From Fictibacillus nanhaiensis (GTDB taxonomy: Bacteria > Bacillota > Bacilli > Bacillales > Fictibacillaceae), in assembly GCA_016401345.1 (NCBI GenBank), contig JAEACG010000004.1, positions 124,001-188,000 on the forward strand: 64,000 nucleotides of DNA, given 5' to 3'. The notes under the pieces are model-generated. The model searched no databases. It had not been told where the DNA came from and worked only from the letters and a program-made list of their open reading frames with translations. How positions within the stretch are numbered: position 1 is the stretch's first letter; every line of letters begins with the position of its first letter. The position numbers were made by a program, and so were the translations under genes. Shown here piece by piece: positions 14,161 to 25,020 of this stretch.

Positions 14161-16152
14161 GTGAGTCAAAGTCAATTGTTCGAAATCAAATCAAACTATC
14201 AGCCACAAGGGGATCAGCCCGCAGCGATCCAACATCTTGTGAACAATATAAACGCAGGAAAGAAGAGTATGACCCTGCTTGGTGCGACCGGAACAGGAAA
14301 GACGTTTACGGTATCCAACGTTATTCAGGAAGTAAACAAACCGACTCTTGTTATTGCTCATAACAAAACATTAGCCGGACAGCTTTACAGTGAGTTGAAA
14401 GAATTTTTTCCGAACAACGCAGTTGAGTATTTTGTATCGTATTACGATTATTATCAGCCAGAAGCATACATCGCACATTCTGATACGTATATCGAAAAAG
14501 ATGCAAGCATTAATGATGAGATCGATAAACTTCGCCACTCGGCTACTTCATCACTTTTTGAACGCAAAGACGTTATTATTGTGGCCAGCGTATCGTGTAT
14601 TTATGGTCTAGGTTCACCTGAAGAATATAAAGACATGGTGATCTCCTTGAGAGAAGGAATGGAGAAAGACCGTGATCAGCTTTTACGTGATCTTGTAGAT
14701 GTTCAATACAACCGAAATGATATTAACTTTACTCGAGGCACGTTCCGAGTTAGAGGAGATGTCGTGGAAATCTTTCCAGCCTCACGTGACGAACATTGTC
14801 TTCGTGTGGAGTTTTTTGGTGATGAGATCGACCGAATTACAGAAGTGGACGCACTAACAGGCGAAATTCTAGGTGAACGTAAACACGTTGCCATTTTCCC
14901 GGCTTCCCACTTCGTAACACGTGAGGAGAAAATGAAGGTAGCGATCAAGCGCATCGAAGCTGAGCTTGAAGATCGCCTAAAAGAATTGAATGAAGCTGGA
15001 AAACTGTTAGAAGCACAGCGTCTCGAACAGCGTACAAGATATGACCTAGAGATGATGGCGGAAATGGGCTTTTGCTCAGGGATCGAGAACTACTCGGTTC
15101 ATCTGACGCTTAGACCATTAGGATCGACGCCATACACACTTCTAGATTATTTTCCTGATGATTCACTGATTGTTATCGATGAGTCCCATGTTACTCTTCC
15201 ACAGATTCGTGGAATGTTTAATGGAGACCAAGCGAGAAAAGGGGTTCTTGTCGATCACGGGTTCCGACTGCCTTCTGCAAAAGATAACCGACCGTTAACG
15301 TTTGATGAATTTGAGCGGTATACAAAGTTTCAGCATATTTACGTATCAGCAACACCAGGGCCGTATGAGCTCGAACACGCACCTGATCCGGTTGAGCAGA
15401 TCATTCGTCCAACAGGACTCCTTGATCCTACACTAGAAGTTCGTCCGATCAAAGGTCAGATCGATGACTTGCTCGGTGAGATCAACGAAAGAATCGCAAA
15501 CAAAGAACGAGTTCTTGTTACTACTCTAACGAAAAAGATGTCTGAGGATCTTACCGATTATTTTGTAGAGCTTGGTATAAAAGTTCGTTACTTGCATTCA
15601 GAAATTAAGACGTTAGAACGGATTCAGATCATCCGTGACCTTCGTCTCGGTGTGTTTGATGTACTCGTCGGAATAAACTTGTTGCGAGAAGGACTGGATA
15701 TACCTGAAGTGTCTCTCGTAGCGATTTTAGATGCAGATAAAGAAGGCTTCTTACGTTCAGAGCGTTCGTTGATCCAAACGATCGGACGTGCCGCGCGTAA
15801 CTCAAACGGTCACGTTATCATGTATGGAGACAAAATTACGAAATCCATGCAGATTGCGATCGATGAAACGCAACGCAGACGTCAGAAGCAGATGGAGCAC
15901 AATGAAAAGCATGGAATCACACCTACTACGATTAAAAAAGAAGTGCGTGATGTGATTCGTGCAACACAAGCTGCCGAAGATACAGAAACGTATACAAGTT
16001 CAAAAGCTCCTAAGCAAAAGATGAGCAAGAAAGATCGCGAAGCGTTTATCGAGCGTATGGAAAAAGAGATGAAGGATGCTGCAAAGAACCTTCAATTCGA
16101 GCGTGCAGCTGAGCTTCGTGACCTCATACTTGAGTTAAAAGCGGAAGGATGA
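14161..16152 (+). CDS. uvrB: excinuclease ABC subunit B
   Basis: A 663-residue damage-verification helicase of nucleotide excision repair. Visible motifs are the P-loop [15 protein letters not shown] (about residue 39), the beta-hairpin region around [11 protein letters not shown], the DEAD-like [11 protein letters not shown], the C-terminal helicase motif QTIGRAARN and the UvrC-binding helix [20 protein letters not shown]. The start is GTG at 14161 with GGAGG 9 bases upstream. It overlaps the ribosome site of uvrA, so the two are translated from one message. Transcription is probably SOS-regulated through the LexA box at 14073. Confidence 0.98.
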   Translation: MSQSQLFEIKSNYQPQGDQPAAIQHLVNNINAGKKSMTLLGATGTGKTFTVSNVIQEVNKPTLVIAHNKTLAGQLYSELKEFFPNNAVEYFVSYYDYYQPEAYIAHSDTYIEKDASINDEIDKLRHSATSSLFERKDVIIVASVSCIYGLGSPEEYKDMVISLREGMEKDRDQLLRDLVDVQYNRNDINFTRGTFRVRGDVVEIFPASRDEHCLRVEFFGDEIDRITEVDALTGEILGERKHVAIFPASHFVTREEKMKVAIKRIEAELEDRLKELNEAGKLLEAQRLEQRTRYDLEMMAEMGFCSGIENYSVHLTLRPLGSTPYTLLDYFPDDSLIVIDESHVTLPQIRGMFNGDQARKGVLVDHGFRLPSAKDNRPLTFDEFERYTKFQHIYVSATPGPYELEHAPDPVEQIIRPTGLLDPTLEVRPIKGQIDDLLGEINERIANKERVLVTTLTKKMSEDLTDYFVELGIKVRYLHSEIKTLERIQIIRDLRLGVFDVLVGINLLREGLDIPEVSLVAILDADKEGFLRSERSLIQTIGRAARNSNGHVIMYGDKITKSMQIAIDETQRRRQKQMEHNEKHGITPTTIKKEVRDVIRATQAAEDTETYTSSKAPKQKMSKKDREAFIERMEKEMKDAAKNLQFERAAELRDLILELKAEG

Positions 16153-16158
16153 TTGCAG

Positions 16159-19029
16159 TTGGCTACCAACCAAAACATAGTTGTAAAGGGTGCTAGAGCC
16201 CATAATTTAAAGAATATAGATATTACGATCCCACGTGATAAGCTGGTTGTTTTGACCGGCTTATCTGGTTCGGGTAAGTCTTCACTGGCTTTTGATACCA
16301 TCTACGCAGAAGGGCAGCGTCGTTACGTTGAATCACTATCTGCTTATGCCCGTCAGTTCCTCGGACAGATGGATAAGCCAGATGTGGATTCGATTGAAGG
16401 ACTGTCACCTGCGATTTCGATCGATCAAAAAACAACAAGCCGTAATCCTCGTTCAACAGTTGGAACGGTTACGGAAATCTATGATTATCTTCGACTTCTA
16501 TTTGCTCGTATCGGACGACCGGTATGTCCTGTTCATAACGTGGAGATCACTTCCCAAACAATTGAACAAATGGTTGACCGGATTTTAGAATATCCTGAGC
16601 GTACGAAGCTTCAAATTTTAGCACCTGTTGTTTCCGGTAGAAAAGGGGAACATGTTAAAGCGCTTGAAGATATTAAGAAGCAAGGGTATGTTCGTGTCCG
16701 CATCGACGGTGAGATGCGTGAGATATCTGAAGAGATTAAGCTTGAAAAAAATAAAAAGCATACCATTGAAATCGTGATCGACCGTATCGTTGTAAAAGAA
16801 GGAGTCGCTACTCGTCTAGCTGATTCTCTTGAAGCAGCACTCAACCTTGGTGGAGGTAGTGTTGTTGTTGATGTCATGGAAGAAGAGGAACTTTTATTCT
16901 CTCAAAATCACGCCTGTCCTCATTGTGGATTTTCGATTGGTGAACTAGAACCACGCCTGTTTTCATTTAACAGTCCGTTCGGGGCGTGCTCGTCATGTGA
17001 TGGTTTAGGAGTAAAGCTTGAAGTGGATCCGGAGCTCGTTATCCCTGACTGGAGTCGTTCTTTACGTGATAACGCCATCGCACCTTGGGAGCCCATCAGC
17101 TCTCAATATTATCCGCAGCTTTTAGAGAGCATCTGTAACCATTTTGGTATTGATATGGACGTACCGGTTGAAAATCTTCCAAAAGATCAGATGGATAAAA
17201 TTCTGAACGGAAGTAAAGAGTATCTGACTTTCACGTACAAAAATGATTTCGGTCAGGTACGCAAGAACGAGATTCAATTTGAAGGTGTATTAGGCAACAT
17301 TCAGCGCAGATACCGTGAAACGAGTTCAGATTATATCCGTGAGCAGATGGAAGGATATATGGCGCAAAAGCCATGTCCAACATGCAAAGGGCATCGTCTG
17401 AAAAAAGAAGCTCTTTCTGTTCTGATCAATGGGAGGCATATCGGTGAAACGACTTCTCTTTCCATTACTGAAGCAAAAGAATTCTTCGATAACCTTGATC
17501 TGACGAATAAAGAACGTGCGATCGCGAAGCTCATTCTACGCGAGATCGTGGATCGCTCAGGTTTCTTGATCAATGTAGGACTAGACTATCTGACGCTAAG
17601 CCGAGCAGCTGGTACTCTATCTGGTGGTGAAGCACAGCGTATTCGACTTGCGACTCAAGTCGGGTCACGATTGATGGGTGTTCTTTATATTCTAGATGAG
17701 CCATCTATCGGGCTTCATCAGAGAGATAATGACCGACTGATTCGTACACTCGAAGAAATGCGTTCTCTTGGGAATACGTTGATCGTCGTAGAGCATGATG
17801 AAGATACGATGCTTGCGGCAGACTATGTCATTGATATTGGTCCTGGTGCAGGGGCTCACGGTGGCGTGATTACATCACAAGGTACTCCACAAGAGATTAT
17901 GGAAGATCCGGCTTCGCTTACAGGACAGTACTTGTCTGGTAAAAAGTTTATCCCTCTTCCAAAAGAAAGACGTAAGCCAGATGGAAGATATATTGAGGTT
18001 AAAGGTGCAACAGAAAACAATCTGAAAAACGTATCCGCAAAAATTCCATTAGGTTTATTTACGGGAGTTACAGGTGTTTCAGGGTCCGGGAAAAGTACGC
18101 TTGTGAATGAAATCCTGCATAAAGCTCTTGCACAAAAGCTGCACCGTGCAAAGGACAAGCCTGGTGCACATAAGTCCATCAAGGGTCTAGAGCATGTTGA
18201 TAAAGTAATTGATATCGACCAGTCCCCAATCGGCCGAACGCCACGATCAAATCCAGCGACATATACGGGAGTATTTGATGATATTCGTGATGTGTTTGCA
18301 TCAACGAATGAAGCAAAGGTACGTGGTTATAAAAAGGGACGTTTTTCTTTCAATGTAAAAGGTGGACGTTGTGAAGCATGCCGCGGAGATGGAATCATTA
18401 AAATTGAAATGCATTTCTTGCCAGATGTATACGTACCATGTGAAGTTTGTCATGGTAAACGTTATAACAGAGAAACATTAGAAGTGAAGTATAAAGGGAA
18501 AAACATCGCAGATATCTTAGACATGACGGTAGAAGATTCTGTTGAGTTCTTTGCCAACATCCCTAAGATCAATCGTAAGCTAAAGACCATTCTTGATGTT
18601 GGTCTTGGTTATATTAAGCTCGGTCAATCCGCTACAACTCTTTCAGGAGGAGAAGCACAGCGTGTAAAACTCGCGTCTCAGCTTCATAAGCGTTCTACTG
18701 GAAAAACGATCTACATTCTAGACGAGCCGACAACGGGTCTTCACGTTGATGATATCTCACGCTTACTTGTCGTACTTCAAAGACTTGTTGATAACGGAGA
18801 CTCTGTACTTGTTATAGAGCATAACCTTGATGTTATCAAGCAGTGTGATCATTTAATTGATCTTGGACCAGAAGGTGGGGACAAGGGCGGTATGATCGTT
18901 GGTGCAGGAACCCCAGAGGAGTTAGCTGAAATTGAAGCTTCTCACACCGGTCGTTATCTTGCTCCGATCTTAAAACGTGATAAGAAACGGATGACTGGAA
19001 AGATCAAAGAAAAAGAAACGATTAAATAG
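16159..19029 (+). CDS. uvrA: excinuclease ABC subunit A
   Basis: A DNA damage sensor of nucleotide excision repair and an ABC ATPase dimer, about 956 residues. Zinc clusters are visible at [10 protein letters not shown] with [14 protein letters not shown], and CEACRGDG with CEVCHGKRY. Walker A motifs are [14 protein letters not shown] and [13 protein letters not shown], and both LSGGEAQR signatures are present. The TTG at 16159 is preferred over the TTG at 16153 because GGAAGG then lies 10 bases upstream and the protein starts [16 protein letters not shown], like known UvrA proteins. It begins 6 bases after the uvrB stop and ends at a strong terminator. Confidence 0.97.
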   Translation: MATNQNIVVKGARAHNLKNIDITIPRDKLVVLTGLSGSGKSSLAFDTIYAEGQRRYVESLSAYARQFLGQMDKPDVDSIEGLSPAISIDQKTTSRNPRSTVGTVTEIYDYLRLLFARIGRPVCPVHNVEITSQTIEQMVDRILEYPERTKLQILAPVVSGRKGEHVKALEDIKKQGYVRVRIDGEMREISEEIKLEKNKKHTIEIVIDRIVVKEGVATRLADSLEAALNLGGGSVVVDVMEEEELLFSQNHACPHCGFSIGELEPRLFSFNSPFGACSSCDGLGVKLEVDPELVIPDWSRSLRDNAIAPWEPISSQYYPQLLESICNHFGIDMDVPVENLPKDQMDKILNGSKEYLTFTYKNDFGQVRKNEIQFEGVLGNIQRRYRETSSDYIREQMEGYMAQKPCPTCKGHRLKKEALSVLINGRHIGETTSLSITEAKEFFDNLDLTNKERAIAKLILREIVDRSGFLINVGLDYLTLSRAAGTLSGGEAQRIRLATQVGSRLMGVLYILDEPSIGLHQRDNDRLIRTLEEMRSLGNTLIVVEHDEDTMLAADYVIDIGPGAGAHGGVITSQGTPQEIMEDPASLTGQYLSGKKFIPLPKERRKPDGRYIEVKGATENNLKNVSAKIPLGLFTGVTGVSGSGKSTLVNEILHKALAQKLHRAKDKPGAHKSIKGLEHVDKVIDIDQSPIGRTPRSNPATYTGVFDDIRDVFASTNEAKVRGYKKGRFSFNVKGGRCEACRGDGIIKIEMHFLPDVYVPCEVCHGKRYNRETLEVKYKGKNIADILDMTVEDSVEFFANIPKINRKLKTILDVGLGYIKLGQSATTLSGGEAQRVKLASQLHKRSTGKTIYILDEPTTGLHVDDISRLLVVLQRLVDNGDSVLVIEHNLDVIKQCDHLIDLGPEGGDKGGMIVGAGTPEELAEIEASHTGRYLAPILKRDKKRMTGKIKEKETIK

Positions 19030-19037
19030 AAGCTAGT

Positions 19038-19073
19038 AAAAGGACGGTGAAATGATTTCACCGTCCTTTTTCT
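19038..19073 (+). terminator. rho-independent terminator after uvrA
   Basis: AAAGGACGGTGAAA pairs with TTTCACCGTCCTTT with a minimal loop and is followed by T residues. It could also serve the convergent regulator gene ending at 19075. Confidence 0.9.
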
Positions 19074-19074
19074 A

Positions 19075-19752
19075 TTAAAAGATAGGGGTTGAAAGGAAGG
19101 GGGCTATTCCTTTGATCCAGCCATTTTGATACGCTTTTATTACAGCTGAAGTCCGGTCCTTTACAGTTAGTTTTTTTAATAGAGAGGCGACATGATTTTT
19201 AATCGTGTTCTCACTAAGGAAAATGGACTGGGAAATTTCTCTGTTACTCATCCCAATTGAAAGCAATTCAAGAACTTCCCATTCTCGTTCAGTTAATAGA
19301 TCATATGGCCTTGAACGAGATAATGGCTTTTTTAGAAGAATGTATTCTTCCCATATCATGAAGGACACTGCTTGTGGCATATAATTCTGTCCACAAAATA
19401 ACAGTGTAATAGCGTGCATCATGAGACTAGGATCCATATTTTTTAGGAGGACACCGTGAATTTTGAAGGTTAAGCATTCAAGAAGCAAAGGACCCTGTTG
19501 ATCTAAGCTTGGAACAAAAAGAACAATTCTAATTTCTTGCTTTATAAAATGCTGAATCACCTCCATCACATTGAAATGCTTGATTCCTAAATCGATAAAA
19601 ACAATATCTATGTTTTTGGCCAATTTGTATAGTGGATTATGTTTATGACTTTCAATGGATGTGATTGAAATTTCATCCATTTCATTTAGAAGCATATGCT
19701 GCAAAGAATCTTTAAAGATCATATCATCATCGATCACTAAAATGTGAATCAT
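19075..19752 (-). CDS. orphan response regulator, NarL/LuxR type
   Basis: A 225-residue two-domain regulator. The receiver starts MIHILVIDDDMIFKDS with the acidic pocket, the probable phospho-acceptor Asp is in IDIVFIDLGIKH (about residue 55), and a conserved Lys is in GVLLKN. The C-terminal LuxR helix-turn-helix is LTEREWEVLELLSIGMSNRE (from about residue 155) followed by SENTIKNHVASLLKKL. The start at 19752 is chosen over GTG 19770 because GAGGTG then lies 10 bases upstream. There is no histidine kinase gene next to it. The chemotaxis-type cheW-mcp pair lies upstream on the same strand but about 110 bases away. The target genes are unknown. Confidence 0.85.
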   Translation of the reverse strand: MIHILVIDDDMIFKDSLQHMLLNEMDEISITSIESHKHNPLYKLAKNIDIVFIDLGIKHFNVMEVIQHFIKQEIRIVLFVPSLDQQGPLLLECLTFKIHGVLLKNMDPSLMMHAITLLFCGQNYMPQAVSFMIWEEYILLKKPLSRSRPYDLLTEREWEVLELLSIGMSNREISQSIFLSENTIKNHVASLLKKLTVKDRTSAVIKAYQNGWIKGIAPFLSTPIF

Positions 19753-19863
19753 AGGATATGGGCACCTCACTAAGTAAATATATTTCTATTAATAGAGTGA
19801 AACGTTTATTAAAAAGATGTGATGAGCTCGATAGTCCCCATTCTATAACTATGCTGTTTGATG

Positions 19864-21564
19864 CTATACCTTAAACTGACTAGTCGCCTCTTGTAATTCT
19901 TCTGCCATGGTAGATAAGGAATTTGCAGACGAAGCGATTTCTTCCATGGAAGCTAGCTGTTCCTCCGTTGCAGCAGATACATTCTGTGCGCCTGATGCTG
20001 ATGATACGGCTAGCTCAGAAACAAAATCAATCGATTTTACAACTTGCTCTGTTCCCACTGCTACTTGTTCGGATGCAGCTGAAATTTCACTAACTTGCTG
20101 AGAGACTTTTTCGATGGAAGACAGAATCCTGCGGAATGACTCCCCCGAAGACTGAGCTAACGAGATTCCAAGTACCAACTCTTTATTTCCAAGTTCCATG
20201 GATTGTACAGCATCATTCGTATCTACTTGAATGGAATGAATTAACTTACTGATTTGATTAGCTGAGGTTGCTGACTGTTCAGCTAGCTTTCGAACCTCAT
20301 CTGCAACTACCGCAAATCCTCTACCATGTTCTCCTGCTCTTGCAGCTTCTATGGCCGCATTTAGGGCAAGGAGGTTGGTCTGAGAAGAGATGTTTGTGAT
20401 GACTTCTACGATTTGATCAATTTCTAAAGACCTAGCTCCTAAACTTTGTATGGCTCTTCCGGTTTGTTGTAGGGATTGATCGATGGTTTCCATTTGTTTA
20501 ACCATATTGTCCATCGACTGATTACCTTCATATGCCATTTGAAGAGAATCTTGTGAAGTCGTAGATACCGTCTGAGCACTTGATGCGATTTGCTGGATAC
20601 CTGCACTCATCTCACTTATGACGAGTGAACTCTCCCCAACATTTTTCACTTGATGATCTGAACCGCTAGCCATCTCTTGAATGCTTCCTGCGATTTGTTG
20701 TGTAGCTTCGCTATTTTGCTCAGCACTTGCCAATAGTTGCTCTGAACTAGCAGCGACCATCTGTGAACTGCCTTTAATCTGAGTGATGAGAAGGACTAAG
20801 TTATTCTTCATCTGTTCGAATGAACGACTTAGTTCACCGATTTCATCTCTATTTTTCACAGAGATGGTTTTACCGGTTAAATCGCCTTTTGAAATAAGAC
20901 CGGCTTGTTGAGAAAGTAGAAGAAGTGGTCTGGATATTAAATGAGATATATACAGTGCAACTGCAAAACCAAGCAGTACCGCAATTACTGAAAACACAGT
21001 GACGAATTTAGCACCGGCTTTAAACAATTCAACGGAAGAATTGGCTGCAGATGTCGCTCCTTTTTCGTTGATTTCTATTAAAGAGCGCAGGTTGTCGTCT
21101 GCTTGAGTCCATAATGGAAATATTTCCAATTGAAGTTCATTTGCAAGTTTTAAATTGTTTTGTTGCTTTGCTCCCAAAACAGAAGGAATTCCATCTATGT
21201 ATGCATTGATATCTGCTACGAAGGAGTCATAAACGTTTTGTTCCTTTTCACTATCAATAAGTGGTGCATACTTTCCACTTCTTTCATTCATTTCTGTAAC
21301 TGTTTCATCTATTCTTCCAGTTAAACGTTCGATTTCTGCTTTTTCATCTGTAAGGATCAGTTTAAGTAGAATTCGTTGAATATCTGAAATATTTCCGTTC
21401 ATCCCTCCAAGATAGACGAGACTTGGTGTCCAAACTTCGTTTATTTCTTCCGCTTTTTTCCCCATGCCGTCCATTTTAATGAATGCTACAACACTGATTG
21501 CAATCAATAGACTTAATATGATTAAGAAGCTGCTGATCAATTTAGCGCGAATGCTGAATTTCAT
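19864..21564 (-). CDS. methyl-accepting chemotaxis protein
   Basis: A transmembrane chemoreceptor of 566 residues. TM1 is at about residues 8-30, a helical extracytoplasmic sensor (4HB-MCP-like) runs to about 185, TM2 is at about 187-210, then a HAMP domain and a long cytoplasmic coiled coil. The hairpin tip is recognisable as [20 protein letters not shown] followed by [18 protein letters not shown]. It signals to CheA through CheW. The ATG at 21564 is preferred (AGGGAG 8 bases upstream) over GTG 21573. It overlaps the preceding cheW gene by 23 bases, so receptor and coupling protein are made together. A sigma-D promoter lies upstream of cheW. Confidence 0.95.
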   Translation of the reverse strand: MKFSIRAKLISSFLIILSLLIAISVVAFIKMDGMGKKAEEINEVWTPSLVYLGGMNGNISDIQRILLKLILTDEKAEIERLTGRIDETVTEMNERSGKYAPLIDSEKEQNVYDSFVADINAYIDGIPSVLGAKQQNNLKLANELQLEIFPLWTQADDNLRSLIEINEKGATSAANSSVELFKAGAKFVTVFSVIAVLLGFAVALYISHLISRPLLLLSQQAGLISKGDLTGKTISVKNRDEIGELSRSFEQMKNNLVLLITQIKGSSQMVAASSEQLLASAEQNSEATQQIAGSIQEMASGSDHQVKNVGESSLVISEMSAGIQQIASSAQTVSTTSQDSLQMAYEGNQSMDNMVKQMETIDQSLQQTGRAIQSLGARSLEIDQIVEVITNISSQTNLLALNAAIEAARAGEHGRGFAVVADEVRKLAEQSATSANQISKLIHSIQVDTNDAVQSMELGNKELVLGISLAQSSGESFRRILSSIEKVSQQVSEISAASEQVAVGTEQVVKSIDFVSELAVSSASGAQNVSAATEEQLASMEEIASSANSLSTMAEELQEATSQFKV

Positions 21565-22063
21565 TTTCTTCACTCCCTACATAATGGTCATCTGATTCAT
21601 GTTCTAAGATGGAAGCCATTGAAAGTAATAGCTGATTTGCATCAATTAAGGTTGTTAATCTGTTCTCTAACTTGGAAATACCAGAAAGGTAGGAAGGACC
21701 TTTTTTATCTGTGAGAGTGTTTGTTTGAATAGAATCATGGGGGATATCTAATACATCAGTTGCTTCATCCACTACTAATGCAAAGGGCTTTTTATCATAT
21801 TTGACAACAATGTACTTATCCAGCTGATAATCATGAGGATTTAAATCTAAATCTGAAAATAAGAGGGTGCTTAGATTAATGACCGGAGTTATTGTGCCTC
21901 GTAGGTTTATAACACCTAGAACGTGCTTTGGCATGGCTGGTACGACGGTAACGCGCTGTGTTTTTTCAATCGATAATACTTGTTCAACATGAAACGCGAA
22001 TTCCTCACTGCCGATTTTAAACACAACAGCTTTAAACGTATCGAAAGCATCTTTCAAATCCAT
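21542..22063 (-). CDS. CheW-like chemotaxis coupling protein
   Basis: A 173-residue single CheW domain without the receiver domain that would make it CheV. Family motifs include [19 protein letters not shown] near the N-terminus, the classical [20 protein letters not shown] (about residues 46-65), and [11 protein letters not shown]. It links chemoreceptors to CheA. It is slightly longer than housekeeping CheW and is paired with its own receptor, so it may form a dedicated receptor-coupler module. The start is ATG 22063 or GTG 22066, and the ribosome site AAGGGTG is close. A sigma-D-type promoter is centred about 80 bases upstream. Confidence 0.92.
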   Translation of the reverse strand: MDLKDAFDTFKAVVFKIGSEEFAFHVEQVLSIEKTQRVTVVPAMPKHVLGVINLRGTITPVINLSTLLFSDLDLNPHDYQLDKYIVVKYDKKPFALVVDEATDVLDIPHDSIQTNTLTDKKGPSYLSGISKLENRLTTLIDANQLLLSMASILEHESDDHYVGSEENEIQHSR

Positions 22064-22130
22064 CACCCTTCTATAAGAAATTTGTAGATGAAGTTATATA
22101 AACTCGTAAGACTTTTATACTACAGTTTAA

Positions 22131-22157
22131 ATATCGTCTTATTAAAACATTTATGTA
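22131..22157 (-). promoter_or_regulatory. sigma-D (motility) promoter of cheW-mcp
   Basis: On the minus strand TACA-N15-GACGATAT matches the sigma-D consensus TAAA-N15-GCCGATAT at 10 of 12 positions with exact spacing. It lies about 70 bases before the cheW start. Sigma-D controls motility and chemotaxis genes in Bacillus, which fits the operon. Confidence 0.75.
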
Positions 22158-22232
22158 ACAAATATATTGGAAAAGTAGGATTTAACTAATTGAAATAGGA
22201 CTTTTTTGCTATGCGATTGGTTAAATAAAACT

Positions 22233-22268
22233 ACAAAAAAAACACCTTCTCAAAATATGAGAAAGTGT
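22233..22268 (-). terminator. terminator of the 67-residue protein gene
   Basis: Read on the minus strand, ACACTTTCTCA pairs with TGAGAAGGTGT and is followed by a T-tract. Confidence 0.85.
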
Positions 22269-22284
22269 ATGTGAACCTCAGAAA

Positions 22285-22488
22285 TTATTTATATTTCTCT
22301 TCTGAGGACGAAGAATCTTTCGTACCTTTCTTGTCCTTTTCTTCGCGTTTTTCTTGTTTAAGATCTTCCATCGGAATTGAATCTACATTTTGTTCACTTT
22401 CAAATTTATCAAACAAACTTTGTTGATTTGTTTTGTATTGTTCAGGATTGTCCATTTTGCCTTTTTGCTTCTTTTTCTCTTCAGCCAT
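22285..22488 (-). CDS. small highly charged hypothetical protein
   Basis: A 67-residue hydrophilic, probably disordered protein rich in Lys, Glu, Asp and Ser, with segments MAEEKKKQKGKMDNPEQYK and KEEKDKK-like runs. No family recognised. It is accepted as real because AGGAGTG lies 9 bases before the ATG and a good terminator follows. Function unknown. Confidence 0.6.
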   Translation of the reverse strand: MAEEKKKQKGKMDNPEQYKTNQQSLFDKFESEQNVDSIPMEDLKQEKREEKDKKGTKDSSSSEEKYK

Positions 22489-22592
22489 AATAAATCACTC
22501 CTGTCGTATTTGTTTAACCATTCCTTTTTCGTGGTTTTCCTAAACAAAACCTCCTCAAAACGACAATTTTCGTATAAAATAGATAGGTGTTT

Positions 22593-22793
22593 TTATTTCC
22601 ATATCTTAGAAAGAAGTTTGTAGATTACATAGTTTATCAACATTACGATGAAAGTGCCGAACATCCCAGCTAGAATTCGGTCACTAACTGTGAGTTCCAT
22701 AGCATCTTCAGTCATAACACCGAATATAATGCTAGTGATCATCAGTATAGCTAATACTATAAAAAGTATTTTTAATGTTCGAATCTGTTTCAA
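22593..22793 (-). CDS. small two-helix membrane protein
   Basis: A 66-residue protein with two predicted membrane helices, at about residues 8-27 and 40-60, separated by a short charged loop. The start is TTG at 22793 with AAGGGAG 9 bases upstream. I recognise no family. It is divergent from the yvlABCD operon. Confidence 0.55.
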   Translation of the reverse strand: MKQIRTLKILFIVLAILMITSIIFGVMTEDAMELTVSDRILAGMFGTFIVMLINYVIYKLLSKIWK

Positions 22794-22970
22794 TGGTGGT
22801 AGCTCCCTTGGGTGTTTTTGTCATTATGATACGGAATTTTAGAAGTTATGTCGAATGGCTATAGAGATAAAGGAAGATTGTTTAAAGGGGTCGAAGTAAA
22901 AAAGGCACATGCCTCTTTTGCTCGTAGTCCCGTTTCGTTATGGATTTATTAAAGCAGGAGGTCTTGTTTC

Positions 22971-23273
22971 ATGAAGGAAGGCTCAAAAAAAGCTATTTCT
23001 GCACTATGTTATTTTAGTCTGTTTTTCGCGCCATTTTTATTTCCGATCGCTGTATATCTAATCGCAGATGAGCCTGAAGTGATGGAGCACGCTAAGAGAT
23101 CATTTTTGTCCCATCTATTTCCCGTTATCGCTGTTCCATTAGGTATTATTATCATTTTTGAAACGCAATATCATCTTATCGCTATTATTATAAGTGCACT
23201 CATTTTTGGAACACTGACATTAATTGTGATGATCTGGAATATTGTTAAAGGGATAAAGGTAATCGTCTCATAA
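22971..23273 (+). CDS. yvlA: YvlA-like membrane protein (DUF4870-type)
   Basis: A 100-residue protein with three hydrophobic segments (about residues 8-30, 50-66 and 68-94) and the DUF4870-like order of helix, conserved AKRSFLSH polar stretch, and two helices. GGAGG lies 9 bases before the ATG. The assignment to YvlA rests mainly on position as first gene of a yvlABCD-like cluster. In B. subtilis that operon belongs to the sigma-W envelope-stress regulon, but no clear sigma-W promoter was found here. Function unknown. Confidence 0.6.
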   Translation: MKEGSKKAISALCYFSLFFAPFLFPIAVYLIADEPEVMEHAKRSFLSHLFPVIAVPLGIIIIFETQYHLIAIIISALIFGTLTLIVMIWNIVKGIKVIVS

Positions 23274-23364
23274 TCTATTTTTGTACAAGTAATACCGGAA
23301 AGTCTTAGACATCTTAGAATCAGCCGACGCCGGTGACGGAACCCCAAAAAGGAGGCGTCAATGT

Positions 23365-24444
23365 ATGGAAGAACGCAAAATGATTTTAAACATGCTGAAC
23401 GAAGGAAAGATCTCTGTTGAAGAGGCGGAGAAACTTTTGTATGCCCTTAACGATAAGAAGAAGCTGCAGCTGAGCTCGATCAGTCCTCTCAATCTCAAAA
23501 ATAAAGCCGTTAACGGTGCGACTGCTGTCAAACTTCCCACTTCCGGTTATAAAGTGGCAAAGTTTTTTGATCGTGTTGTAAAACGCATCAAGACGGTTGA
23601 TTTTGATCTGAATTTCGGACCTTCTGAACCTGTTCATTATGTCTTTCAAGATAGCCATGTCATGTTTCAGGCAATGGATGTCGAAGTATACAACGGTTCA
23701 GTTACGGTCGTACCATGGGATCGAAAAGACGTCCAAGTCGAATGCGATGCTCATGTTTATAAAGTGCCAGAAGGATCTTCAGCGAAAACGAAATTCAGAA
23801 ATGAAACGTTCTATGATTGTGATGCGACTAAGATGAGATTCTACTCAAGAAACAAGCATCAAAAGGTGAACGCCGTTATTTCAATTCCAAGAGAAGCTTA
23901 TGACGAGATCAAGATTACAACGTTTAATGGTCCTGTGAAAATAAGTGATTCGCATGCAAAAACGCTTACGGTCAAAACAACTGTAGGAGCAATTGCGATG
24001 AACCATTGTACAGGGGACAACGTGAAAGCTTCGGCTGCTAACGGCTCATTAACACTTAACGATTGTCAGTTTAAGGACGTAGAAGCAGAAACGATGAACG
24101 GACCTGTTCGTCTTACTGTAGATGCATCCCAAGTACGCTCAGAAACGATAAATGGTTCGATTTACTGCCGTTTTGCTTCAGCAGTAGAAGGGTATGCATC
24201 TTTTAAGACGGTGACGGGAAAAATAGAAACTGAATTTCCAGAAACACTTGAGCTTGATGCCGTTCTCAAAACAATCGTTGGTGGATTTGTTTGTGATTTT
24301 GAGTCCGTTGAGGTGCGAGAAGAAAAGAAAGAAGTTACTCGTAAGTTTCTTTCGTTTATCGCGAATGGAGGTAAGAGCTGGCCTTCTTTTAAATTGGAGG
24401 CGGAAGCGAAAACAGGCTCTGTTGTGGTGCTAAAAGCGAAATAG
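23365..24444 (+). CDS. yvlB: DUF4097 beta-repeat protein YvlB
   Basis: A 359-residue protein. The N-terminal SHOCT-like helical hairpin RKMILNMLNEGKISVEEAEK is at about residues 4-23. A basic linker follows, then DUF4097 beta-helix repeats from about residue 100 to the end, visible as periodic G-P and N-G turns in TTFNGPVKISDS, AANGSLTLNDC, ETMNGPVRLTV and ETINGSIYCRF. The N-terminal module matches YvlB. AAAGGAGG lies 8-10 bases before the ATG. It is followed at 14 bases by the PspC gene. The role is thought to be envelope-stress related in Bacillus, with no established biochemistry. Confidence 0.85.
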   Translation: MEERKMILNMLNEGKISVEEAEKLLYALNDKKKLQLSSISPLNLKNKAVNGATAVKLPTSGYKVAKFFDRVVKRIKTVDFDLNFGPSEPVHYVFQDSHVMFQAMDVEVYNGSVTVVPWDRKDVQVECDAHVYKVPEGSSAKTKFRNETFYDCDATKMRFYSRNKHQKVNAVISIPREAYDEIKITTFNGPVKISDSHAKTLTVKTTVGAIAMNHCTGDNVKASAANGSLTLNDCQFKDVEAETMNGPVRLTVDASQVRSETINGSIYCRFASAVEGYASFKTVTGKIETEFPETLELDAVLKTIVGGFVCDFESVEVREEKKEVTRKFLSFIANGGKSWPSFKLEAEAKTGSVVVLKAK

Positions 24445-24458
24445 AGGTGACATACATC

Positions 24459-24647
24459 ATGAAAAAACTAAAAAGATCGAACGACGCTAAAATATCAGGA
24501 GTTTGCGGTGGAATTGCGGAGTATATGAATGTGGATCCCACGGTTGTACGATTAGGAACAGTAGCACTTGCACTGTTTACAGCGGTTATCCCAGTTGGTT
24601 TAGCCTATATCATCGCGCTAGCTGTTATGCCAGAGGATGGCGTATAA
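24459..24647 (+). CDS. yvlC: PspC domain protein YvlC
   Basis: A 62-residue PspC-domain membrane protein. The family signature is clear in RSNDAKISGVCGGIAEYM with DPTVVRLGTVALALF, ending in a single long hydrophobic helix pair and VMPEDGV. The ATG at 24459 with GAGGTG 9 bases upstream is chosen, since GTG 24447 lies inside the ribosome site. PspC proteins sense or counter membrane stress. Its stop is 1 base before the start of the next gene, indicating translational coupling. Confidence 0.9.
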   Translation: MKKLKRSNDAKISGVCGGIAEYMNVDPTVVRLGTVALALFTAVIPVGLAYIIALAVMPEDGV

Positions 24648-24648
24648 A

Positions 24649-25020
24649 ATGATGAGCTGGTTTGCTTCTTTACTGATCAACACCGTTGCGCTAATGGTTG
24701 TGGCAGGGTATTTTGATGGTTTTCATATTGAAAACATCAGTGCTGCATTACTAGCCAGCGTTTTATTATCATTGTTTAACGTTTTTCTAAAGCCGATCCT
24801 GGTCCTGTTGACATTGCCTGTGACCATTTTCTCTTTAGGATTATTCTTAATCGTCATAAACGCAGCACTTTTATCATTAACGGCGGAGTTGATGGGTAGC
24901 TCGTTTAATATTGATGGATTCGGAATGGCATTACTCGCTGCAGTCATCATTTCACTTCTCAATATGTTCCTGACGAATTTTGTATTGGAGCCTTTAAGAA
25001 AGAAGCGAAAAAGAAACTAG
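24649..25020 (+). CDS. yvlD: phage-holin-4 family membrane protein YvlD
   Basis: A 123-residue protein with four hydrophobic segments and the motif LLSLFNVFLKPILVLLTLPV (about residues 37-56), typical of the YvlD/phage holin family 4 (DUF360) group, repeated partially in ISLLNMFLTNFVLEPL. Despite the name these are chromosomal membrane proteins, not proven lysis proteins. The ATG at 24649 is used because AGAGGATGG lies 8 bases upstream inside yvlC. Last gene of the yvlABCD operon. No clear terminator follows. Confidence 0.85.
   Translation: MMSWFASLLINTVALMVVAGYFDGFHIENISAALLASVLLSLFNVFLKPILVLLTLPVTIFSLGLFLIVINAALLSLTAELMGSSFNIDGFGMALLAAVIISLLNMFLTNFVLEPLRKKRKRN

Noticed and set aside
22794-22970. 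Sigma-W promoter for yvlABCD
   Set aside because: Expected from B. subtilis, but no TGAAAC-N16-CGTA pair was found. An isolated CGTA at 22923 has no -35 partner.
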